Origin: DATBLE01 sp963775695
GTDB lineage: Bacteria > Actinomycetota > Thermoleophilia > Gaiellales > Gaiellaceae
DNA: 64,000 nucleotides
Direction of reading: 5' to 3'
Assembly: GCA_963775695.1 (NCBI GenBank)
Contig: CAVZJU010000007.1
Coordinates: 62,001 to 126,000 of the forward strand
Shown: in pieces, positions 57,090-64,000 of the stretch
How the letters are laid out: every line of letters starts with the position of its first letter
Numbering within the stretch: the stretch's first letter is position 1
The notes under the pieces: model-generated
Told to the model about the DNA's origin: nothing
Database searches by the model: none
The model's input: the letters and a program-made list of their open reading frames with translations, nothing else
Translations under genes and position numbers: made by a program

Positions 57090-57752
57090 ATGCCGGATCC
57101 GAATGCACCCGGCGACGATTGGCAGTTGGACGACGTCGACTGGTTCGAGCAGGCCCCGAGGCCGGGCTCGGAGCCCGCTGCCGGCGAGACGGCCGCCCGG
57201 CAGCGGAGCGGCCTGATTCCGGGGGGTGCCCGGGACGGAGGCGACCAGCCGCCGTCGGCGCCGGAGGGGCGAATCGCCGACATCCGGCGACGTCGGATCG
57301 CCGCGCTCGCGGCCCTGGCCCTGCTGCTGGGCTGCGCCGTCGTCATCCCGCTCGTCGTCTTCGGCGGGAGCGGGAACGCCGTCGAGCAGACGACGACCGC
57401 CGCGAACACGGCTCGGACGACCACCACCGCTCGGACGACGACCCAGGCGCGTTCGACGACCACGGCCACCACGACGACTTCGACGGCTCCCAGCGCGGCG
57501 TTGCGGGTTGTCCTTCCGGCAGGCACGTCGCTGAAGCGGGGAGACCGCGGCGCGGCGGTCACGGAGCTCCAGAAAGGACTGGCGGCCCTCGGGTTCGCAA
57601 CGGGTCGGCCCGACGGGACCTTCGGCGCGACGACCGAGGCCGCAGTGGTCGACTTCCAGCAGTCGAACAACCTTCCGCCCGACGGCATCGTCGGCACCGA
57701 CACGGTCCGCCTGCTGAATGCTGCGCTCGCGAAGAAGGGCGCCAGCGGGTAG
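57090..57752 (+). CDS. Membrane-anchored peptidoglycan-binding protein
   Basis: 220 residues. A charged cytoplasmic N-terminus of about 65 residues, one membrane helix (RIAALAALALLLGCAVVIPL), a Thr-rich linker of about 40 residues, then a PG_binding_1 domain (LKRGDRGAAVTELQKGLAAL, DGTFGATTEAAVVDFQQSN, DGIVGTDTVRLLNAAL). It probably ties the membrane to the cell wall. 88 bases before the borosin precursor, most likely a separate transcript. Confidence 0.85.
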   Translation: MPDPNAPGDDWQLDDVDWFEQAPRPGSEPAAGETAARQRSGLIPGGARDGGDQPPSAPEGRIADIRRRRIAALAALALLLGCAVVIPLVVFGGSGNAVEQTTTAANTARTTTTARTTTQARSTTTATTTTSTAPSAALRVVLPAGTSLKRGDRGAAVTELQKGLAALGFATGRPDGTFGATTEAAVVDFQQSNNLPPDGIVGTDTVRLLNAALAKKGASG

Positions 57753-57840
57753 CCGCCCGCCGCCTGGAGATGCTTCGTTGACACCGCCCGGGCCCGTGCA
57801 TATCGTCGCCGGGTCACGCCGTTCCGATCGAGGAGGCTTC

Positions 57841-58149
57841 ATGACCGCGGTGGCTCCCGAACTTCGCCTGTCCGACTTCTTCCTCCGACTGTCCGACGAC
57901 CCGTCGCTGCTCGAGGAGTACGAGCGCGACCCGCAGGCGGCCCTCGCTGCCGCCGGGATGACCGACTCGCAGATCGACGCCGTTCTGGGCGGATCGGACG
58001 CGGTGCGCTCGGCGCTGGAAGCCGAGGTGGCCGGCGAGCCGGCGCTTCGGCGGCTGGTCACGGCGCCGCGGATGATGACCCAGGGGGATGGTGGTCCGGA
58101 CGACGACGATGACGACGATGACGACGGCGATGAAGCGGACGATGGGTAG
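57841..58149 (+). CDS. Split-borosin precursor peptide (SonA-like) with poly-Asp tail
   Basis: 102 residues from ATG 57841 behind a strong GAGGAGG. Residues 9-50 (LRLSDFFLRLSDDPSLLEEY, RDPQAALAAAGMTDSQIDAVL) match the LigA-like recognition domain of split borosin precursors such as Shewanella SonA. A helical linker follows (VRSALEAEVAGEPALRRL), then TAPRMMTQGDGGP and nine consecutive Asp (87-95), ending GDEADDG. In known split borosins the C-terminal core is N-methylated on its backbone by the adjacent enzyme. The Asp-rich end is unlike the usual hydrophobic cores. Pairing with the next gene, 17 bases downstream, makes the assignment firm; which residues are modified is unknown. Confidence 0.85.
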   Translation: MTAVAPELRLSDFFLRLSDDPSLLEEYERDPQAALAAAGMTDSQIDAVLGGSDAVRSALEAEVAGEPALRRLVTAPRMMTQGDGGPDDDDDDDDDGDEADDG

Positions 58150-58166
58150 CGCCCGCGGGGCGTAGA

Positions 58167-58973
58167 GTGGCCGAGGCTCCGGCGGACCGTAGTGTCCGCC
58201 GCGGGTCACTCACCGTCGTCGGTACCGGCATCGACGCCGTCTCGCACCTGACACCCGCAGCACGCGGGGCGATCGAGGGTGCCGACGAGGTGTTCTACCT
58301 GCTCGCCGACCCGGTGGCCGCGCGCCGCGTCGAGTCGTTGAACCGGCGCGCGAGCTCCCTCGACCACCTCTACGGCCCGACGAAGGCGCGGCGCGACACG
58401 TACACGGAGGTCGTGGAGACGATCGTCGCGGCGGTTCTGCGAGGGATACGCGTATGCGTGGTGGTCTACGGGCACCCGGGCGTCTTCGCGCTTTCGGGGC
58501 ACGAGGCGATCGCGCGTGTCCACGCAGCCGGCCTCCCCGCGCGGATGTTGCCGGCCGTGTCCGCCCTCGATTGTCTGATCGCGGATCTCGGCCTCGACCC
58601 CGCCACCTCCGGCCTGCAGACGTACGAGGCGACGTACTTCTTCGTCCGTCGGCCCCCCGTCGATCCGCACGCGACCCTGGTGCTTCTCCAGGTCGGAATG
58701 CTCGGCGAAAAGGGAGGTGCGGCCACCGAGTCGGTGGCGCCCCGGTTCCGTCTCCTCCTCGACCGCCTCGTCGAGCACTACGGGCCGGCACGCGAGGCGG
58801 CCCTCTACGAGGCATCTCCGTATCCGGGCATACCCCCTGTCATCGAACGGTTCGCGCTCGGAGACGCCGAGCTTCGGTCACCGTCGGTGATGTCTACCCT
58901 CTGTGTGCCGGGAGCGGGCTGGCCTCCCGTCGATCCGGAGGCGCGGCGGGCCTTCGAGCTCAGCGGAGGCTGA
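58167..58973 (+). CDS. Borosin backbone alpha-N-methyltransferase (SonM/OphMA type)
   Basis: 268 residues from GTG 58167; TP-methylase (tetrapyrrole methylase) superfamily. GSLTVVGTGIDAVSHLTPAA, ADEVFYLLADP, KARRDTYTEVVETIV, VVVYGHPGVFALSGHEAI, AVSALDCLIADLGLDPATSG and LQTYEATYFF follow the SonM pattern. Tyr69, Arg75, Tyr79 and Tyr101 keep the spacing of OphMA catalytic residues Tyr66, Arg72, Tyr76 and Tyr98. It lacks a fused precursor, as in split borosins. It would use SAM to methylate backbone amides of the adjacent precursor. Its end overlaps the convergent cyclase gene by 14 bases. Confidence 0.9.
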   Translation: MAEAPADRSVRRGSLTVVGTGIDAVSHLTPAARGAIEGADEVFYLLADPVAARRVESLNRRASSLDHLYGPTKARRDTYTEVVETIVAAVLRGIRVCVVVYGHPGVFALSGHEAIARVHAAGLPARMLPAVSALDCLIADLGLDPATSGLQTYEATYFFVRRPPVDPHATLVLLQVGMLGEKGGAATESVAPRFRLLLDRLVEHYGPAREAALYEASPYPGIPPVIERFALGDAELRSPSVMSTLCVPGAGWPPVDPEARRAFELSGG

Positions 58974-61900
58974 ATCCGAGGGCAGCGATGAACTCGCGCG
59001 CAGTTGCGGCCCCGACCCGGTTCCCCTTGGCCTCGTAGAGATCGAGAGCCCGGCGGGCCGCTTCGTCCGCGTCGTATTCGCGCCCTGCGCCCCTGAGCGC
59101 ACGCCCGAGCTCGAGGAGGGCATCGCCGCGCATCGTCGATGCGTCCGTGCGCTCGGCGAGGTCGACCCCGTCGCGTGCGATCGCAAGCGCTCTGTCCACG
59201 GCGCCGACGGCCAGACATGCCCCCGCGCGGGCGAGCTGGGCGTACACGCGCATCTCGACGTCCTCGGGGCTTCCCAGATCGAGTGCCTCGGCGGCCGTCG
59301 CGTCGGCTTCGTCGCCCCTTCCGAGCGACTGCAGCGCCCTCGCGAGGAAGGCGGCCACCGACGCCGCGTTCCCGCGCTCGCCGAGCTCGCGGAGCGTACG
59401 GAAACCGTCGCGGAGCAGGGCCTCGCCGGCGGCCGCGTCGCCGGCGAGCAGCTCGATCTGTCCGGCATAGCGCCGCTGAGCTCCGAGCAGGATCCGCCGG
59501 CCGAACTCCTCCATCGGCCTGCGGGACGACTCCGCCCGAGCCCGTGCGTCGTCGAAACGCCCGTCCTGCGCTTCGAGGAACGCCTCGTAGAGCTGGAGCA
59601 GCGCTGCGTAGACGGCGTGGCCCTCGACCTCGTCCCGCAGCTGCGCGCACAGCCTGCGCGCCTCGTCCACCGGTGTCGGCCCCAGCATCGCCGCCAGCCC
59701 GACGGCGTGCTGCAGCCGGGCCCGCTCTTCGCGGCCGGCACCCCGGGCCGCCTCGAGGCCTCGCTCGAGCGCCGCCCGCATCCGATCGAACTCGCAGTGG
59801 AAGAGATGCACCTCCGCAACCGCCCACCACGCCTCCGCGAGCGGCGCCGACGCGCCCTCTCGCTCGAAGACCGGGATCCCCTCTTTGGCCGCGCGCCAGA
59901 GCGTCTGGGTTCCCTCTTCGGGCGCCGTGTACCAGCGGAGATCGGCGAGCTCCAGCCGCGCACGGTGGGCGAGGAGCCTCAGGCCGGCTGCGTCGGCCTC
60001 GTCGGCCGCCTGGCGCACCCGGGCCTCCGCCTCGTCGAGCCGGCCCGTCCACTTCAGCGCCGCTGCGAGGTCGATCATGAGCCCGAGCCGTGCGGGATCG
60101 TCGGAGTCGAGGAGGGAGACCGTCCGCTCCAGGAGCGCCGCGGTGGCGTGGCGGTCGCCGCGGGCGAGCGCTCGCCGCGCTCCGGACTCGAGACGAGCAG
60201 CCGCTTCCGCCGAGAGCGAAGGGATCCGTTCGTCGAGCGGATCGAGGTCGACGAGCGCGCCGACCGCCTCGGCGAGGTGGTAGCCGGCGATCTCGTCCAC
60301 CACCAGTTCGCCGGCAGAGTCGGAGATCGACCTGGCGGCGCGCTCGTGAAGCTGCGCGCGCGCGAGCTTCGGCAGGCCCGCGTAGGCGGCGTCGCGGACG
60401 AGGATGTGGCCGAAGCGCCACTCACCGTCACCACCGCGCAGGTCCGGCCGCTGACGGACGAGTTCCTTCTTCGACAACGACCGCAGGAGAGGTTCGAGGT
60501 CGCCGACGTGCCCGTCGTGCACCAGCGCGCCGAGCGCCTCGATCGAGAACACCTCGCCGAGCACGGCTGCGCGCTCGACGACGAGCCGCTCCTCGCGCGG
60601 CAGCCGGTCGAGGCGTGCGCTCAAGAGCGCCGTGATCGACGCGGGCATGGCCACGCCTCCCGGATCCCTGGTGATCCGCCACTCGCCGTCCTCGCGGAGC
60701 AGGACGCCCTCGTCGATGAGCATCCGCAGGAGCTCCTCGACGAACAGTGGGTTGCCCTCGGCGGCTGCCGCCACACGGTCGCCGGCGATCGCTCCGAGCG
60801 CCTGGCCGAGCAGGTTCGAGATCAGCAACCGCGTCTCCTCCGCGGGCAGTGGCTCGAGCTCGATCGCCCTCGCCGCCGTCCAGTCCGGGCGTTCCTCGAG
60901 GAACTCGGGGCGGGCGAGGCAGCAGAGGATCAGCGGCGCATCCCGGCTCTCGCGCGCGACGTACTGGAGGAAGTCGCAGAAGACGGGCTCCGCCCACTGG
61001 AGGTCGTCGACGACGACGATCAGCGGCTGCTCGCGGGCGAGCCACTCGAAAAGGCGCCGCCCTGCGACGAAGATCTCGGTCGGAGTCGCCTCGCCTGCGA
61101 GACCGACCGCCGCGGCCACGCCGTCGACGATCCGGTCGGCATCGGGTGCCTCGTCGACCAGCTTCGCGAGCCGGTCGCGGGCATCGGCAACGGCCTCGTC
61201 GCCGCCGAGGCCGGTCGCGTGCCGCACGATCTCCACGAGGGGCCAGTACGTGATCCCGTCTCCGTAGGGCAGACAGCGGCCGGTGAGCAGGCGTGCGTGA
61301 GGAGCCCCAACGGCGAGCTCCCGGACGAGGCGCGTCTTTCCGATCCCGGCCGGCCCCAGAAGCGTGACGAGCTGCGGCTCGCCGACCTGCTCGGCCTCGG
61401 CGAGCGCGGCCCGAAGCTCCGCGACCTCGCGGGTGCGTCCGACGAGCGGGGAGTCGAGCCGGCGGGCGGCGCCGGGGACGCCGGGCCGAAGCTCCTTCAG
61501 GAGAAAGACATCCGTCTGCTCCTGTTTCCCTTTCAGCGGCACCGGCGGCAGCTGCTCGGCGTCGACCTCCCCTCCGACGAGCACCCACGTGGTCGGGCCG
61601 AGCAGGATCCCGTTGCGCGGCGCGGCCTCCTCCAGGCGCTTCGCCGTCCAGACGGCGTCGCCCGCGACCGACAGGTCGATTCCGGCCGCGAAGACCTCGC
61701 CCGTGTTGACGCCGATCCGGGTCGCGAGACCCGGGCCCAACTGGGCGTCGAGGCTGACGACGGCCTCGCGGAGCTCGACCGCCGCGCGAACGCCCCGCAG
61801 CGCGTCGTCCTCCCGGACCGTCGGCATGCCGAAGACGGCGCAGACAGCGTCGCCGATGAACTTCTCGATCGTGCCGCCGTGGCGCTCGACGATCGTCCTC

Positions 61901-62109
61901 GCGCCGACGAAGTAGCGGGCGAGGAGACGCTGGAGCGCCTCCGGATCGAAGCGCTCGGCCAGCTTTGTCGACTCGACGAGATCGCAAAAGAGGATCGTCA
62001 CGACCTTCCGCGCCTCTCGGTCCGGCGACGTCACCAGGGGCGCGCCACACGTGGCACAGAAGCGGGCGTCCTCGCCGCTCGCCGCCCCGCAGCGGGAGCA
62101 GGTCGCCAT
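58960..62109 (-). CDS. Class III adenylate/guanylate cyclase-AAA ATPase-TPR regulator
   Basis: 1049 residues. N-terminal double zinc ribbon (CSRCGAASGEDARFCATCG), cyclase domain (VTILFCDLVESTKLAERFDP, GTIEKFIGDAVCAVFGMPTV, GVNTGEVFAAGIDLSVAGD), then a STAND-like ATPase with Walker A LLGPAGIGKTRLVRELA and VVVDDLQWAEP, and about 500 residues of TPR-like helical repeats. Common in actinobacteria; acts as a signal integrator through cNMP and protein contacts. It converges on the borosin methyltransferase gene. Confidence 0.92.
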   Translation of the reverse strand: MATCSRCGAASGEDARFCATCGAPLVTSPDREARKVVTILFCDLVESTKLAERFDPEALQRLLARYFVGARTIVERHGGTIEKFIGDAVCAVFGMPTVREDDALRGVRAAVELREAVVSLDAQLGPGLATRIGVNTGEVFAAGIDLSVAGDAVWTAKRLEEAAPRNGILLGPTTWVLVGGEVDAEQLPPVPLKGKQEQTDVFLLKELRPGVPGAARRLDSPLVGRTREVAELRAALAEAEQVGEPQLVTLLGPAGIGKTRLVRELAVGAPHARLLTGRCLPYGDGITYWPLVEIVRHATGLGGDEAVADARDRLAKLVDEAPDADRIVDGVAAAVGLAGEATPTEIFVAGRRLFEWLAREQPLIVVVDDLQWAEPVFCDFLQYVARESRDAPLILCCLARPEFLEERPDWTAARAIELEPLPAEETRLLISNLLGQALGAIAGDRVAAAAEGNPLFVEELLRMLIDEGVLLREDGEWRITRDPGGVAMPASITALLSARLDRLPREERLVVERAAVLGEVFSIEALGALVHDGHVGDLEPLLRSLSKKELVRQRPDLRGGDGEWRFGHILVRDAAYAGLPKLARAQLHERAARSISDSAGELVVDEIAGYHLAEAVGALVDLDPLDERIPSLSAEAAARLESGARRALARGDRHATAALLERTVSLLDSDDPARLGLMIDLAAALKWTGRLDEAEARVRQAADEADAAGLRLLAHRARLELADLRWYTAPEEGTQTLWRAAKEGIPVFEREGASAPLAEAWWAVAEVHLFHCEFDRMRAALERGLEAARGAGREERARLQHAVGLAAMLGPTPVDEARRLCAQLRDEVEGHAVYAALLQLYEAFLEAQDGRFDDARARAESSRRPMEEFGRRILLGAQRRYAGQIELLAGDAAAGEALLRDGFRTLRELGERGNAASVAAFLARALQSLGRGDEADATAAEALDLGSPEDVEMRVYAQLARAGACLAVGAVDRALAIARDGVDLAERTDASTMRGDALLELGRALRGAGREYDADEAARRALDLYEAKGNRVGAATAREFIAALGFSLR

Positions 62110-62295
62110 GGGCGGAGTCTACGGCGAGGGAAAGTGAAGCGGGCGGCCGCGCGCTCACGATCGACGGCGGCCGACGTGAGGTCGCCGACGCCGCGCTCGC
62201 ATTCGTGCAACGGTTCGCCTCGTGCCCCTTCCAGCAATAGTAAGAGCGATTCTGGCGGCGCCAGAATCGCGAAACCACCACCGGAAGGGGCACTG

Positions 62296-62571
62296 ATGGC
62301 CACGCCAGTCTGCACTCACCTCGACCAGATCCAGGTTACGGAGCTCCCCGAGCCGATCGCGGGCTGCGAGGACTGCCTGGCGATCGGCGGGCGCTGGGTC
62401 CACCTCCGCATGTGCGAGATCTGCGGCAAGATCGGCTGCTGCGACTCGTCGCCGAACCGGCACGCGTCGAAGCACGCGCACGAGGCTGGGCATCCGATCG
62501 CCCGCTCGGCGGAGCCCGGCGAGGACTGGAGCTGGTGCTTCGTCGACGAGGTCGCGTTCGTCCTCGAATGA
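62296..62571 (+). CDS. UBP-type zinc finger protein
   Basis: 91 residues from ATG 62296. VCTHLDQIQVTELPEPIAGC, EDCLAIGGRWVHLRMCEICG, KIGCCDSSPNRHASKHAHEA and GHPIARSAEPGEDWSWCFVD keep the Cys/His set of the ZnF-UBP fold known from eukaryotic deubiquitinases and HDAC6; it is widespread in actinobacteria, where it is not tied to ubiquitin. Overlaps the next gene by ATGA. Confidence 0.9.
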   Translation: MATPVCTHLDQIQVTELPEPIAGCEDCLAIGGRWVHLRMCEICGKIGCCDSSPNRHASKHAHEAGHPIARSAEPGEDWSWCFVDEVAFVLE

Positions 62572-63500
62572 CCTCGCTGCCGCCGCTTCCCTATCCCGAG
62601 TGGCAGCCGACGAAGGAGACGCTGCATCTCTGGGCGCAGATCGTCGGCAAGGTGAAGCTGGCATCGGCGCCGCCGAAGAACCACTGGTGGCACGTGCCGC
62701 TCTACCTCGACGTGCACGGGCTGACCACGCGGCTGCTTCACTCGTCCGACGGCACGCCGTTCGAGCTTCGCTTCGACTTCGCCGCCCACCGGCTGGTGGT
62801 CGAGACCGCGCAGACGGAGGTGTCGTTCGCGCTCGTCGACGGCCTGTCGGTGGCGGCGTTCGACCGGGAGTTCCATGCTGCGCTCGCGGGGCTCGGGCTC
62901 GACGTGGCGATCGTCGAGAAGCCGTTCGGTGTGCCGGTGACGACGCCGTTCGCGGATGACGAGGAGCACCACTCGTACGACGCCGAGGCGGTCGAGCGCT
63001 TCTGGCGCGTGCTGGACTGGAGCGCGGACGTGCTGGAGGAGTTCGCCGGCTGGTTCTGCGGCAAGCAGAGCCCCGTGCACCTGTTCTGGCACTCGTTCGA
63101 CCTGGCGCTGACCCGCTTCAGCGGCCGGCGTGCGCCGGCCCTGCCGGAGGCAGACGCAGTGACCAGGGAGGCATACACGCACGAGGTCGTGTCGTTCGGC
63201 TTCTGGGCAGGCGACCAGAACATTGCCGAGCCGGCCTACTACTCGTACACGGCACCGGAGCCGGCCGAGCTGCGCGGCCGCGAGCTCTCTCCGGCCGGCC
63301 AGGTCCGGTGGGTCGAGCTGGGCGGAAGCTCGCTGGCGGTCCTGCCGTACGAGCACGTGCGCACGTCGGCCGACCCGAAGGCGACCCTGCTCGGCTTCCT
63401 CCAGAGCGCGTACGAGGCGGGCGCCGACGCCGCCGGCTGGAACCGGGGCGAGCTCCTCTCGTCCTGGTGCCCCCCGACAACGGCATCGGTGACGGGCTGA
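62568..63500 (+). CDS. DUF5996 family protein
   Basis: 310 residues. PYPEWQPTKETLHLWAQIVG, KNHWWHVPLYLDVHGLTTRL, FDFAAHRLVVETAQTEVSF, HLFWHSFDLALTRFSGRRAP and FGFWAGDQNIAEPAYYSYTA are the family's conserved aromatic segments. Function unknown. Co-transcribed with the zinc finger gene and 19 bases before the MFS gene. Confidence 0.85.
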   Translation: MTSLPPLPYPEWQPTKETLHLWAQIVGKVKLASAPPKNHWWHVPLYLDVHGLTTRLLHSSDGTPFELRFDFAAHRLVVETAQTEVSFALVDGLSVAAFDREFHAALAGLGLDVAIVEKPFGVPVTTPFADDEEHHSYDAEAVERFWRVLDWSADVLEEFAGWFCGKQSPVHLFWHSFDLALTRFSGRRAPALPEADAVTREAYTHEVVSFGFWAGDQNIAEPAYYSYTAPEPAELRGRELSPAGQVRWVELGGSSLAVLPYEHVRTSADPKATLLGFLQSAYEAGADAAGWNRGELLSSWCPPTTASVTG

Positions 63501-63519
63501 AGCCCGTCCCCGGTACAGC

Positions 63520-64000
63520 TTGAGCCGCAGGCAGCGGCTGACGCTCGCCGCCGCGATCGTCGGCTCGGGGGTGGCGATGCTGGACGGGACGATCGTCAAC
63601 GTCGCGCTGCCGTCGATCGAGCGCGACCTCGGCGGCGGGCTGTCGGCGCAGCAGTGGGTGGCGAACGCCTACCTGCTCTCGCTCGGCTCGCTGATCCTGA
63701 TCGGCGGCTCGCTCGGCGACATCTACGGCCAGCGGCGCATCTTCGCGCTCGGCGTCGCCGCGTTCGGCGTTTTCTCGGTCGCGTGCGCGCTGGCGCCGAC
63801 GATCGAGGTGCTGATCGCCGCGCGGGCGCTCCAGGGCGCGGCCGGAGCCCTCCTGACGCCGAGCGCGCTCGCGATCATCGTCGGCGCGTTCCCGGGCGGC
63901 CAGCGGGCGGCCGCGATCGGCAGCTGGACCGCCTGGGGCGGGATCGCGGCGCTCGTCGGCCCGCTGCTCGGCGGGCTCATCGTCGACCACGCCTCCTGGC
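63520..64000 (+). CDS. MFS transporter (DHA2), cut by the window end
   Basis: The frame from TTG 63520 is open to the window edge, 160 codons. AAAIVGSGVAMLDGTIVNVA, LPSIERDLGGGLSAQQWVAN, GGSLGDIYGQRRIFALGVAA and LTPSALAIIVGAFP give the first five helices of an EmrB/QacA-type antiporter. No canonical ATG or GTG lies nearer the homology start, so TTG is the likely start. Confidence 0.8.
   Translation, partial: MSRRQRLTLAAAIVGSGVAMLDGTIVNVALPSIERDLGGGLSAQQWVANAYLLSLGSLILIGGSLGDIYGQRRIFALGVAAFGVFSVACALAPTIEVLIAARALQGAAGALLTPSALAIIVGAFPGGQRAAAIGSWTAWGGIAALVGPLLGGLIVDHASW

Noticed and set aside
58099..58125. Asp codon run as a simple microsatellite expansion
   Set aside because: GAC and GAT codons are mixed in an irregular order, so selection on the protein is more likely than triplet slippage.
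58903..62295. Plus-strand frame antisense to the cyclase-ATPase that runs into the UBP zinc finger gene
   Set aside because: Protein similarity starts only at ATG 62296; everything upstream mirrors the cyclase coding strand.

Overview
The window is about 70% GC, densely packed, with many GTG and TTG starts and short start/stop overlaps. Gene content (purDEBCSQ order, DUF6458, SHOCT, UBP-type zinc finger and DUF5996 proteins, a cyclase-ATPase regulator, bS6 with a long acidic tail) suggests an actinobacterium, probably class Thermoleophilia. This placement is inferred from gene content only. Several one-base frameshifts, one of them in purA, suggest a draft or metagenome assembly with some consensus errors.

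Layout. 1-3.5 kb: Phd/VapC toxin-antitoxin, a secreted GH26-like protein, a phosphotransferase. 3.5-8.3 kb: minus-strand purine operon purD-purE-purB-purC-purS-purQ. 8.4-12.8 kb: fdhD-mobA (formate dehydrogenase maturation, molybdenum cofactor), a methyltransferase, a frameshifted VOC protein, a lipoprotein and a frameshifted purA. 13-16.6 kb: rpsF-ssb-rpsR-rplI, a terminator, then dnaB behind a LexA-box-like palindrome. 16.7-27.2 kb: small proteins, a UPF0104 flippase-like protein, a methyltransferase broken by a 25-bp tandem duplication, an MFS pump, a heterodimeric ABC exporter, and a CYTH-CYTH-Ppx polyphosphate module. 27-29.6 kb: a truncated two-domain Clp ATPase.

29.7-39.6 kb: an intact selenocysteine tRNA gene, then about 9.75 kb of island closed by a 63-nt near-copy of the tRNA 3' half. 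The island carries MFS and SulP transporters, a DUF2252 protein, a secreted Ig-like protein and many gene fragments, but no integrase. A shorter tRNA-end-like copy near 57.0 kb may be a second, outer boundary.

41.2-49.3 kb: arginine deiminase operon (arcA, OTC, carbamate kinase, APC antiporter, a truncated second APC gene, a P-type ATPase). 49.4-55.5 kb: minus-strand operon with a DUF1269-sulfatase fusion, its radical-SAM maturase, a USP-like membrane protein, a STAS-like protein and tiny peptides. 56-64 kb: an NAD-dependent epimerase, a peptidoglycan-binding protein, and the most notable item, a two-gene split borosin RiPP locus. It pairs a small LigA-like precursor ending in nine consecutive Asp with a SonM/OphMA-type backbone N-methyltransferase. 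It is followed by a large cyclase-ATPase, a UBP zinc-finger protein, DUF5996 and the start of another MFS gene.
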